A DNA stretch of 64,000 nt from JBPEWY01 sp965224095. Its GTDB lineage: Bacteria; Bacteroidota; Bacteroidia; Flavobacteriales; Flavobacteriaceae. A program made the translations under genes and the position numbers. Below the pieces are notes generated by a model, which was not told where the DNA came from, did not search any database, and was given only the letters and a program-made list of their open reading frames with translations. This document shows positions 26,289 through 35,367 of the stretch, one piece after another (the first letter of the stretch is position 1; each line of letters starts with the position of its first letter). The stretch is taken from the NCBI GenBank assembly GCA_965224095.1, contig OZ245039.1, positions 1,798,001-1,862,000 of the forward strand, written 5' to 3'.

Positions 26289-29200
26289 ATGAAAAAATTA
26301 GGAAAGCTCACGCTGATGTTGTTGCTTTTTTTACCTCTGGGTATATGGGCACAAACGGTTAGCGGTGTAGTAACTGAGCAGGGAACTGATGTTCCCTTGC
26401 CCGGTGTAAATGTGGTTATCAAGGGTACCACCACCGGAACCTCCACTGATTTTGATGGAAACTATCAGATTCAGGCAAACGACGGCGATATCCTTGTATT
26501 CTCCTATATAGGATTTATATCTCAGGAAATCGTTGTAAGTGGTCCTTCATTAAATGTAGTTTTACAGGAGGACACAGCTCAGCTGGATGAGGTAGTGGTT
26601 ATTGGATATGGTACTACAGCGAAAAAAGATGCAACAGGGTCTGTTGAGCTTCTCAAAGTAGAGGATCTTAATAAAGGAGCAATTGTTTCAGCCGACCAAA
26701 TGATAAATGGTAGATCCACCGGTGTACGGATTGTAAATGATGGTGGTCAACCCGATTCAAAACCAAATATCAGAATACGTGGTGGTTCATCGTTAAGTGC
26801 AAGTAATAGTCCTCTTATTGTTATCGACGGAGTACCTCTGTCCAATATCAATCCGGCAGGACAAGCTAACCCATTATCACTTGTTAACCCAAATGACATT
26901 GAGTCTTTTTCTATATTAAAAGATGCATCTTCAACGGCCATTTATGGCTCCCGTGCTTCCAATGGGGTAATCATTATAACAACCAAATCCGGAACAACGG
27001 GCGCTCCGAAGTTTAATTTTTCATCTAATGTTCAGATTGGAACCCTTTCAGATAAAGTTGATGTTTTTAACTCATCTGAGTATGTCAATTATATAAACTC
27101 TTTGTTTCCTGATAGTAGTGATTTATTGGGGCTGGATGGTACTGTTTACAATACAAACTGGCAAGATGAGATTTACAGAACTTCTTTCAGTGTTGACAAC
27201 AACTTCAGTGTTAGAGCAAATCTTTTTAATAAAGTTCCCTTTAGGGCTTCTGTGGGTTACTCTGGAATAAATGGCATTCTCAAAGAATCACAAGTGGACC
27301 GATACACGGTTTCGCTTAATTTATCCCCAGAATTCTTTGATGAACATTTAAAAGTAACCATTAATGCAAAGGGAGTTGCAACGGAAAAAGAACAACCGGA
27401 CGAAGGAGCTATTGGTAGTGCTTTAACTTTAAATCCAACCCTTCCGGTTTACGATCCGAATGGAGGAAAGTTTGGAGGCTACTATCAGAATGTAGATACT
27501 CAAGGAATAAGTGGATCTTCAAACGCCCTGGCATTACTAAAACAAAGAGAACGAAATGAAGATGCTGATAGATTTTTGGGAAATATAGAATTCAGCTATA
27601 AAATGCATTGGCTCCCTGAATTAAAAGCAATTTTAAACCTGGGACTCGATTATTCCGAGTCTACAATCAATGAATATTTTTTACAAAACGCCATTGCTTC
27701 CTACTCTATCTTTGACGGACTTGAAATCTTTAATAATTTTAGTCCTACCTATGAGGAAGAGCAAACTAAAAAGGATCATTTAATGGATGCTTATCTTTCC
27801 TATACTAAATATATGGATAACAGCTTTATAACAAAGATTGATGCTCAGGCAGGGTATTCTTATCAAAATTTTCAATCCGAAGGAATTCAGTTCCCTACTC
27901 GTATTAGTCCTGATAATGGATTTAGGGAAGCAGTGGAAATTGTTGAGTATTTTAATGAATTAAACCTCCAGTCATTCTTTGGAAGGGTTAACCTAGATTT
28001 AAATGATAAATATCTTCTAACCGCTTCTCTTAGAGTTGATGGTTCTTCACTTTTTGCAGAAGATGATCGTTGGGGATACTTCCCTGCCTTTGCAGCCGCA
28101 TGGAAAATTAACGAAGAAAATTTTCTAAAAGATTCAGATTTAATAAATGTACTTAAAATACGCGTAGGTTGGGGTGTTACAGGTCAATCAGACATTACTT
28201 CCATTGCAGGGTATTATCCCTATACCGCTCTCTACGTTGATGGAGATCCAACGGTAAGTTATATTTTTGGTAATGACAGCCCTAATCACCCTGCTACTAT
28301 TTTTACCACTTATAGAGCTAATGCATTTAACCCAAACCTTACCTGGGAAAGCACAAAGACCTTTAATGTAGGTGTAGACTTTGATTTGTTTGAAAACAGT
28401 ATCCTTTCGGGAACCCTCGATTATTACAAACGTAAAACTGAAGACTTATTGGCTGAAGTACCTCAACCTGAAGGTGCTCTAAAAAACAGATTTGTGAGCA
28501 ATGTAGGGAATACAGAAAGTGAAGGTGTAGAACTCGCTTTACAACTAACTCCCATAAAAACCGAAGATTTTACTTTTGAGATCAACGGTAATATTGCCTT
28601 TAATGAAACTTTTGTAACCGATTTAGGTAGTATCACTCAATTTTCAAGTGGTGGAGGAATTGGAAGAGGAACTGGTATTAACATTCTTCAAACTGCCGTC
28701 GGACAGAGAGGAAGATCATTCTGGCTCTATAAACAGGTATATGATAATAATGGTAATCCAATTGAAGATGCTTTTGTAGACCAAAACGGAGATAATGTAA
28801 TAAGTGATGCAGACAGAGTATTTACTCCCGTAGATCCAAAATGGACCTACGGATTTGGAACTAATTTTTACTATAAAAATCTGGATTTGAGCGCAAACTT
28901 TAGGGGGCAAATTGGAGGATATATATATAACGCTAACCTACTTAACAAGGGGTATGCCGATGTTATTGTACCTACCAATGATACTGGTTATATTACCAAT
29001 GCAATTAATCTATTCAATGGAATTATGTATAATGGTTTTACGAGTAAGCCGTCAGATTTTCAGGCCTTGTCTGATTTTTATTTGTCAGACGCTTCTTTTC
29101 TAAGACTGGATAATGTTACTCTGGGATATAAATTCAATGGGTTAAATGATAAAAATATAGGATTGCGCTTATACGCATCTGTTAATAACGTTTTTGTTAT

Positions 29201-29303
29201 AACTGACTATGAGGGATTAGACCCGGAGAATTTTAGTGGTATAGAACAATCACCTTATGCCAGACCAAGGACGTATACGTTTGGAATTAACTTAGACTTT
29301 TAA
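26289..29303 (+). CDS. susC: SusC-family TonB-dependent outer-membrane transporter
   Basis: Imports alpha-glucan oligosaccharides through the outer membrane with energy from TonB/ExbBD. Signal peptide (LTLMLLLFLPLGIWAQ), then a carboxypeptidase-regulatory-like domain (about 25-100; VSGVVTEQGTDVPLPGVNVV), the plug (GYGTTAKKDATGSVE near 110; the SusC hallmark SSTAIYGSRASNGVIIITTK near 218) and a 22-strand barrel ending YTFGINLDF. 1004 residues, normal for SusC. It is directly followed by susD (17-base gap) and opposed by lacI with two operator-like sites upstream. Substrate follows from the neighbouring amylases, not from SusC itself. Confidence 0.95.
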   Translation: MKKLGKLTLMLLLFLPLGIWAQTVSGVVTEQGTDVPLPGVNVVIKGTTTGTSTDFDGNYQIQANDGDILVFSYIGFISQEIVVSGPSLNVVLQEDTAQLDEVVVIGYGTTAKKDATGSVELLKVEDLNKGAIVSADQMINGRSTGVRIVNDGGQPDSKPNIRIRGGSSLSASNSPLIVIDGVPLSNINPAGQANPLSLVNPNDIESFSILKDASSTAIYGSRASNGVIIITTKSGTTGAPKFNFSSNVQIGTLSDKVDVFNSSEYVNYINSLFPDSSDLLGLDGTVYNTNWQDEIYRTSFSVDNNFSVRANLFNKVPFRASVGYSGINGILKESQVDRYTVSLNLSPEFFDEHLKVTINAKGVATEKEQPDEGAIGSALTLNPTLPVYDPNGGKFGGYYQNVDTQGISGSSNALALLKQRERNEDADRFLGNIEFSYKMHWLPELKAILNLGLDYSESTINEYFLQNAIASYSIFDGLEIFNNFSPTYEEEQTKKDHLMDAYLSYTKYMDNSFITKIDAQAGYSYQNFQSEGIQFPTRISPDNGFREAVEIVEYFNELNLQSFFGRVNLDLNDKYLLTASLRVDGSSLFAEDDRWGYFPAFAAAWKINEENFLKDSDLINVLKIRVGWGVTGQSDITSIAGYYPYTALYVDGDPTVSYIFGNDSPNHPATIFTTYRANAFNPNLTWESTKTFNVGVDFDLFENSILSGTLDYYKRKTEDLLAEVPQPEGALKNRFVSNVGNTESEGVELALQLTPIKTEDFTFEINGNIAFNETFVTDLGSITQFSSGGGIGRGTGINILQTAVGQRGRSFWLYKQVYDNNGNPIEDAFVDQNGDNVISDADRVFTPVDPKWTYGFGTNFYYKNLDLSANFRGQIGGYIYNANLLNKGYADVIVPTNDTGYITNAINLFNGIMYNGFTSKPSDFQALSDFYLSDASFLRLDNVTLGYKFNGLNDKNIGLRLYASVNNVFVITDYEGLDPENFSGIEQSPYARPRTYTFGINLDF

Positions 29304-29320
29304 CGAATAATTTAAGTATC

Positions 29321-30886
29321 ATGTTTAAAAAAATAACTATCATTTTTCTGAGTTTAATCATTTTAGGGAATTTTTCCTGCACAGATGATCTTAACACTCA
29401 GCCAAAAATAGAGCAAAGTCTGGATAACTTACTTGCCTCCGATCCTGATGGGGCGCAGGGTATTCTGGCCAGACTTTATGGAGGATTAGTTCTTCATGGA
29501 ACAGGAGTTCCCGGGTCTGGAGATCAACAATCAGATATTGCAGGTGATGACCCTGGAGAAACAGTTTTCTTTAGAAGTATGTGGAACATGCAGGAACTAA
29601 CAACAGATATTGTGAAAAACCGATGGGGAGATGGAGGATTAGACCCTCTTACTACGGCATCAGGATGGGTGCCAACAAATAAATTCTTTGGTTATATGTA
29701 CAACAGGAGTTATTTCAATATAGCTCAAATGAACAATTTTATATTAGATGTTCAAAAAGCGGGAATAGCCGACAGCGATTTATTTATAGCTGAGACACGC
29801 TTTTTAAGAGCTTTAAGCTACTACTATCTCATGGATCTTTTCGGAGGTGTTGTTTTGGTAACAGAAGCAGATGGAGTAACTGGTGTGTTAAAAGCAAAAG
29901 AAAGCCGTGAAACCATTTTTCAGTTTGTAGAAAGTGAATTGCTGGATATAGAAGAAACTATTCCCGCATCGAATGTATATGGAAGAGCAAACAAAGCTGC
30001 TGTTCATATGCTACTGACCAAATTGTATTTAAATGCCGAAGTTTATACCGGAATGGCTCAATACGACAAGGCTTTACTCTACAGTGAAAAGGTGATTAAC
30101 GAATCCGTTTTTACACTGGATGATGACTACCAGTCCATTTTTCAGGGAGACAATTTCAGTTCTCCGGAAATTATTTTTCCATTGATAGGAGATAGAAATT
30201 CAGTACAGTCTTTCGGAAATGCAACATATTTAATAAATGGAAGTGGCGGAGACTCAACCATGCCAATAAACGATTTTGGAAATCAGGATGGCTGGTTTGG
30301 CCATAGAACCACCCCGGCTCTTTATAGTCTTTTTGGTGATTTGGAAACAACAGAAGATAACAGAGCCATTTTTTGGACCAAAGGACATAATTATGAAATG
30401 ACGGATTATAAAATTTGGGAAGACGGATATCCTACAACTAAGTTTCAAAATGCCTATTCAGATGGTTCTGGAACTATAACGGCTTTTGCAGATACCGATA
30501 TTCCATTATTCCGACTTTCTGATGCTTATTTAATGTATGCAGAGGCTTTTTTAAGAGGTGGCGGTGGTTCATCCGATCTTGCGTTATCATATATTAATGC
30601 GCTTAGGGAAAGAGCTTACGGAAGTGATAATGGTAATATTTCAGCTGAAGATCTTACGTTAGAATTTATAATTGACGAAAGAGCCCGGGAATTATATTAT
30701 GAAGGACATAGAAGACAAGACCTGATAAGATTCAATTTGTTTACCGGAGGTACCTATTTATGGCCGTGGAAAGGTGGGGTTCCTGAAGGAACTGCTATTC
30801 CAGACCACTATAATTTGTTTCCATTTCCTTTGGAAGCTTTACAAGCAAATCCGTTACTTAAACAAAATCCCGGATATATCAATTAA
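29321..30886 (+). CDS. susD: SusD/RagB-family surface glycan-binding lipoprotein
   Basis: Lid protein that pairs with SusC and binds the oligosaccharide at the cell surface. Lipoprotein signal ending FSC (MFKKITIIFLSLIILGNFSC) with acidic residues after the Cys, as in surface-exported lipoproteins of Bacteroidota. TPR-like helices are followed by the C-terminal FIIDERARELYYEGHRRQDLIRF signature of the RagB/SusD family, of which ERARELYYEGHRR is the core. 521 residues. Between susC and the binding lipoprotein in the usual CDE order. Confidence 0.95.
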   Translation: MFKKITIIFLSLIILGNFSCTDDLNTQPKIEQSLDNLLASDPDGAQGILARLYGGLVLHGTGVPGSGDQQSDIAGDDPGETVFFRSMWNMQELTTDIVKNRWGDGGLDPLTTASGWVPTNKFFGYMYNRSYFNIAQMNNFILDVQKAGIADSDLFIAETRFLRALSYYYLMDLFGGVVLVTEADGVTGVLKAKESRETIFQFVESELLDIEETIPASNVYGRANKAAVHMLLTKLYLNAEVYTGMAQYDKALLYSEKVINESVFTLDDDYQSIFQGDNFSSPEIIFPLIGDRNSVQSFGNATYLINGSGGDSTMPINDFGNQDGWFGHRTTPALYSLFGDLETTEDNRAIFWTKGHNYEMTDYKIWEDGYPTTKFQNAYSDGSGTITAFADTDIPLFRLSDAYLMYAEAFLRGGGGSSDLALSYINALRERAYGSDNGNISAEDLTLEFIIDERARELYYEGHRRQDLIRFNLFTGGTYLWPWKGGVPEGTAIPDHYNLFPFPLEALQANPLLKQNPGYIN

Positions 30887-30895
30887 AACAAAAGC

Positions 30896-32212
30896 ATGTA
30901 CATGATGAAAACTTATAAAAATTTGATTCGCCTATTTGCACTCCTGGTCATAGTAGGGCTGAGTAGTTGTAGCGATGACGACTTTACAGTCGTAAACCCT
31001 AGAGCTACAACCACCCTTTCCTTATCCACCAATGATGCCTTGGTATTGACCAAAGATATGGAGGGACAAACCGCTCTTACACTAAACTGGACCGAGCCTG
31101 ATTTTGGTTATAATGCCGCTCCCGAATATCAGTTGGTTTTTAACCTGGCTGGAGGGACAGATGATACCGCTATCAAGGTTAATGTAGGAAATGTTTTGGA
31201 CAAGACCTTTTTAGTTGAAGAACTAAACAAAATTGTAAACGATTCAGGTGCCCTGACTGGTCTCGCCAATGACATTATTATAAAAGTGCAGGCCTTAGTT
31301 GGAAAAACCTCAGTGGCAGAATCTGACTTGGCAACAATTTCTGTTACCAGTTATGCCACCATTCTTGATCTTTCTTCTACCTGGGGACTTGTAGGTTCTG
31401 CCACTCCCAATGGATGGGATGGGCCCGATTTACCATTTTACAAAACCAGTATTGGAAATGTCTTTGTAGCTTATGTGACTCTTGTAGATGGTGAGGTTAA
31501 AATAAGAGAAAATAATGATTGGGCTGTTAATTATGGTGATAATGGTGGTGATGGTTCGCTAGAACAAGATGGCGCTAACATTGCTGTTTCCGCAGGGACA
31601 TATAAAATTACTTATAATCTAAATGATCTCACCTATACCATTGAACCCTTTACCTGGGGATTGGTTGGTTCAGCAACCGTAAATGGATGGGACGGCCCCG
31701 ATATGCCAATGACATATGATTCCACATCGGATCAATGGAGGGCTCTTGTTACTCTTGCCAATGGTGAGCTTAAAATTCGATTAAATAATGACTGGGCTCT
31801 GAATTATGGGGATAGTGAATTCCCTGGAACTCTTGGACAAGATGGAGCAAATATTCCTGTAACGGCTGGTAATTATTTAGTGACTGTAAATTTTGCGACC
31901 CTAGAATATACAATTGAATCTATTGATATATGGGGGCTAGTAGGTTCGGCCACTCCTAATGGGTGGGACGGCCCTGATGTTCAATTCACACCAAATTATG
32001 CAAATGAAGGTGTTTGGGTGTTAGAAAACGTGACCCTAGTTGAAGGAGAAATAAAGTTCAGAACCAATAATGACTGGGGACTTAACTATGGTGACGATGA
32101 TGCCGATGGAACCCTTGAACAGGATGGGGCTAATATCGCTATATCTGCAGGGACTTATTCCATTACACTGGATTTTTCCAATGAAAACAATCTTATTTAC
32201 ACCATAAATTAA
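30896..32212 (+). CDS. susE: SusE/SusF-like starch-binding outer-membrane lipoprotein
   Basis: Lipoprotein (LLVIVGLSSCSDDDF) with an N-terminal SusE-type Ig domain (about 30-150) and three tandem modules of about 91 residues starting near 162, 254 and 346. Each module starts WGLVGSATPNGWDGPD or close to it, continues with an LxxGExKxRxNNDW segment and ends with DGANI, then a short TYTI strand. In Bacteroides SusE/SusF such modules carry aromatic residues that hold starch helices; the repeated Trp residues here fit. The role is surface glucan binding without catalysis. Three Met codons (30896, 30902, 30905) compete as starts. Two related modules occur in the next gene. Confidence 0.88.
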   Translation: MYMMKTYKNLIRLFALLVIVGLSSCSDDDFTVVNPRATTTLSLSTNDALVLTKDMEGQTALTLNWTEPDFGYNAAPEYQLVFNLAGGTDDTAIKVNVGNVLDKTFLVEELNKIVNDSGALTGLANDIIIKVQALVGKTSVAESDLATISVTSYATILDLSSTWGLVGSATPNGWDGPDLPFYKTSIGNVFVAYVTLVDGEVKIRENNDWAVNYGDNGGDGSLEQDGANIAVSAGTYKITYNLNDLTYTIEPFTWGLVGSATVNGWDGPDMPMTYDSTSDQWRALVTLANGELKIRLNNDWALNYGDSEFPGTLGQDGANIPVTAGNYLVTVNFATLEYTIESIDIWGLVGSATPNGWDGPDVQFTPNYANEGVWVLENVTLVEGEIKFRTNNDWGLNYGDDDADGTLEQDGANIAISAGTYSITLDFSNENNLIYTIN

Positions 32213-32218
32213 ATACCT

Positions 32219-34531
32219 ATGGGAATCTTAAAAAGAAAAAAAGTAATGCTTACAAACTATAAATATTTTCTTCTAGCTATATTTTTTGGAGTGTTTTATT
32301 CATGTAAGAATGATGATTTTACACCAATAGAAATTATTGAAGATCGAAATGCATCCGATCTGCCCGCAGGAAATTCCCAAAGTCGGTCTGATGTAATTGT
32401 CCCTGGTAGTGGTGTAATGATGCAGGCCTTTTATTGGGATGTAGCCGATGGCGGTATCTGGTGGGATAATATAAGCTCTAAACTTGACGATTGGGCCGAT
32501 AATGGTATTGACGCCATTTGGATCCCGCCAATAAGCAAAGGACAATCAGGTGGATTTTCTATGGGTTATGATCCGTTTGATTATTTTGATTTTGGTGATT
32601 TTGAACAGCATGGAACAGTACAAACCCGATTTGGGAATAGAGCTGAGCTGGAAAATATGATAACCAAGGCCCATGAAAATAATATTGCTGTTATTGCCGA
32701 TATGGTGATTAATCATAACAGTGGTGGAGAGTTAGAGTACAATGAATTCAGACAACTTGAATCTTACACTCTTTTTCGCCCTGCCTCAGGAATGTTTAAT
32801 CGTTCGCAATATGATTTTCATCCCAACGCAATAAATCTTTATGACGCTGGGAAATTTGGAGGTTTTCCTGATTTGGATCTTTTAAATCCCTATGTGCAGG
32901 ATTGGATGTGGAAAGCAGAAAACTCTGTAGCAGATTATTATATGAACATTTTAAAAATTGACGGTTGGCGTTTTGACTTTGTAAAAGGATACTCTCCTGA
33001 TATTGTTAAGGATTGGGTTTCAACAGTAGGTGGCTTCGCCGTGGGTGAAAACTTTGATGGAAATTTGGATGGGGTTGTAAAACCATGGGTAGAAGCTTCC
33101 GACGCAAGTGCCTTTGATTTCCCTAACTTTTTCAATATGAAAAATGCTTTTTCTCAGGGAAATTTGAATATGCTAACGGCACCAAGCTTACATACTTCGT
33201 TGCCCAATAAGGCAGTAACTTTTGTTGGTAACCATGATACGGAAGCCAGGGATGGAGGTAACGAGTTTCCGAACGAATTTGAAACACAGGCTTATGCATA
33301 CATCTTGTGTGCTCCGGGTTATCCCACCATATTTTATTCGCATTACGAAGACAGTGGTGATGAGCAAAAACAAAAAATTCAACAGCTTATTAAACTTAGA
33401 GAACAATTGGCTGCTGGAGAATGGGTCGTAAATTATGTGAGTGATTCAGAGTTTATTGCGAGCAGAACGGGAGACGGGGTTAAATTAGGATTGGTTTTAT
33501 ATATTAACCTTAATGACTTTGAAGCTTCTAGAGATGTAATTACACATTGGCCCAGTGCAAGTATAAAGGATTATACTGAACAGATATTCATTTTTGAAAC
33601 TTCCGATGAAACGGGTCTTGTTAATCTAAAAGCTCCTGCCAAAGGATATGCCATATGGAGTTTTACAAAAGAAGAACAAACGCCTTTTCCTGAAGCACTT
33701 TATGTACCGGGAAATTATCAGGGATGGAATCCCGGGGCTGCACCTTCTATCACTTCAATAAATTCTCCTAATCTGGATGGGCTTTATTTTGGTCATGTTA
33801 GTCTAACTGAAGTGGCAAATGAATTCAAATTTACTGATGCCCCTGATTGGGATAATGGAATTTATGGAGATGAAGGAGATGGTACTTCGGGAGTAATAGC
33901 TTCTCCTGGAAATAATGTTACACTGTCTGGTCCGCTTGACTATGAGATAAGTGTTGATTTAATTAATAATACCTGGGAAGCCAATACATGGGGAGTAATT
34001 GGTTCGGCAACACCAAATGGATGGGGAGATCCGGATATAGATATGACCTATGATTTCAACAGAAATGTTTGGACTGTTACCCTTAACTTAACAGATGGAG
34101 AAATGAAGTTTAGAGCCAATAATGACTGGACACTAAATCTGGGAGACAATGATGCCGATGGTTCTCTGGAGCAGGATGGAAGTAATATCACAGTTTCAGC
34201 CGGAGGCTGGGTAGTTGATCTGGATAGAGTTAATGCCACATACTCTATTGGAAATTGGGGAATTATAGGTTCAGCTACGCCAAATGGTTGGGGTGATCCG
34301 GACACCAATATGGATTATGATAGTATTAATAAGGTTTGGACCATTACACTTGACCTTATCGCAGGTGAAATGAAATTCCGCTTTGGAGATGGCTGGACCA
34401 TAAACTTAGGTGATAATGATGCCGATGGAACACTGGAACAGGATGGAGCCAATATAGGTATTGCAGCTGATGGAAACTATACTATAGAATTTGATCCTTC
34501 TAACAATACTTATACTATTACGCTTAATTAA
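32219..34531 (+). CDS. GH13 surface alpha-amylase with C-terminal SusE/F-type modules (SusG role)
   Basis: Endo-acting alpha-amylase, a lipoprotein by its GVFYSCKNDD lipobox (C29; the true start may be the ATG at 32246). The GH13 barrel spans about 55-400: region I DMVINHNSGG, II GWRFDFVKG (nucleophile D253), III VGENFDG (acid/base E277), IV GNHDTE (D340). A beta domain follows, then three binding modules near 495 (PGNYQGWNPG), 590 and 679; the last two start WGVIGSATPNGWGDPD or similar and are close relatives of those in the preceding binding lipoprotein. It plays the SusG role of cutting starch at the surface but has a different module layout from Bacteroides SusG. Confidence 0.92.
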   Translation: MGILKRKKVMLTNYKYFLLAIFFGVFYSCKNDDFTPIEIIEDRNASDLPAGNSQSRSDVIVPGSGVMMQAFYWDVADGGIWWDNISSKLDDWADNGIDAIWIPPISKGQSGGFSMGYDPFDYFDFGDFEQHGTVQTRFGNRAELENMITKAHENNIAVIADMVINHNSGGELEYNEFRQLESYTLFRPASGMFNRSQYDFHPNAINLYDAGKFGGFPDLDLLNPYVQDWMWKAENSVADYYMNILKIDGWRFDFVKGYSPDIVKDWVSTVGGFAVGENFDGNLDGVVKPWVEASDASAFDFPNFFNMKNAFSQGNLNMLTAPSLHTSLPNKAVTFVGNHDTEARDGGNEFPNEFETQAYAYILCAPGYPTIFYSHYEDSGDEQKQKIQQLIKLREQLAAGEWVVNYVSDSEFIASRTGDGVKLGLVLYINLNDFEASRDVITHWPSASIKDYTEQIFIFETSDETGLVNLKAPAKGYAIWSFTKEEQTPFPEALYVPGNYQGWNPGAAPSITSINSPNLDGLYFGHVSLTEVANEFKFTDAPDWDNGIYGDEGDGTSGVIASPGNNVTLSGPLDYEISVDLINNTWEANTWGVIGSATPNGWGDPDIDMTYDFNRNVWTVTLNLTDGEMKFRANNDWTLNLGDNDADGSLEQDGSNITVSAGGWVVDLDRVNATYSIGNWGIIGSATPNGWGDPDTNMDYDSINKVWTITLDLIAGEMKFRFGDGWTINLGDNDADGTLEQDGANIGIAADGNYTIEFDPSNNTYTITLN

Positions 34532-34555
34532 TTATTTGAACCATTGTAGAACTTT

Positions 34556-34588
34556 AAAAACCTTCAACATTTTGTTGAAGGTTTTTTT
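34556..34588 (+). terminator. Rho-independent terminator of the susCDE-amylase operon
   Basis: Perfect 14-bp stem (AAAAACCTTCAACA with TGTTGAAGGTTTTT) around a TTT loop, followed by further T residues, 24 bases after the amylase stop. Confidence 0.92.
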
Positions 34589-34610
34589 GTTATAAAAATA
34601 TTATGCCTTT

Positions 34611-35279
34611 TTAATCCTTTACTGAATGCCTGATGTACTTTTCAACCACTACGGCGGTAATAATTACCATATAGAACTGGCCTGTTAATCCCACTAGAAT
34701 AGCAGCTTTTTGTGCTATGGGAATGGTTGGAACTATTTCTCCATACCCAATGGTTAGCAAGGTAATATAAGCGTAATACAAAATGCTGTCTGACTGAAGC
34801 CCGAAGTCTGTTGTTTCCAGCAGAGGCCCGGTAAAGGCTCCGGGGTGTGTAAGTTCGATTGACATAAATAAAAAAAACGCCAGAAATCCGAGCGATATAT
34901 ACCCGCTCATCAAACCCATAATGACATTTTTCGTAACTCTTTTTGCCTTCCATACCTGAATGATAATATTCCAGGTAACCATAATATGGAAGATAAAATA
35001 AACCGACAAACGTAACAAAATATTCTCTGTATTCTCGGTTCTGGAAATCATACTGGATCCAAAAATAAAGGCTGCTATAGCAAACAATACAATAAAAAAC
35101 CACATCAGTCTTTTACGTTTGGAGATCATTAATATCCCTGCTGCTATACTTATTAAATACAATATGGGTAACAGGGTGTATTCGTAAAAGTTATGCGGGA
35201 ATAGTAACGACCCGAATAGAATAGCCAATTGAGTGGTTAAAAATATTTCGAAGCGATGTTTGTAAAGTTTTTTTACCAT
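34611..35279 (-). CDS. Potassium-channel-like membrane protein with TIGYG filter
   Basis: 222 residues. Five or six hydrophobic segments, ending in a two-helix pore unit: helix, pore loop LYYAYITLLTIGYGEIVP (selectivity filter T176-G180) and a final helix VGLTGQFYMVIITAVVVEK. This is the Ion_trans_2 (PF07885) layout with a long N-terminal membrane domain. No C-terminal ligand-binding (RCK or cNMP) domain follows. TIGYG agrees with K+ selectivity. Single gene, divergent from nothing obvious and converging with the amylase. Confidence 0.85.
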   Translation of the reverse strand: MVKKLYKHRFEIFLTTQLAILFGSLLFPHNFYEYTLLPILYLISIAAGILMISKRKRLMWFFIVLFAIAAFIFGSSMISRTENTENILLRLSVYFIFHIMVTWNIIIQVWKAKRVTKNVIMGLMSGYISLGFLAFFLFMSIELTHPGAFTGPLLETTDFGLQSDSILYYAYITLLTIGYGEIVPTIPIAQKAAILVGLTGQFYMVIITAVVVEKYIRHSVKD

Positions 35280-35367
35280 GTTTCATCATTATGTGAATTT
35301 TAACTTCCTGTTTTCCACTTTAAGAAAACTTTCTAAAGAAATTTTAAATTCAATCATATCTCTATTT

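Noticed and set aside
31381..34531. Regularly spaced similar DNA, possible tandem repeat or CRISPR-like array
   Set aside because: The repeats are in frame protein modules of about 91 residues in two genes; there are no short identical repeats with unique spacers.
34642..35103. 153-residue frame overlapping the K+ channel gene on the same strand
   Set aside because: It is an out-of-frame shadow of the channel gene, whose TIGYG filter and helices are clear.
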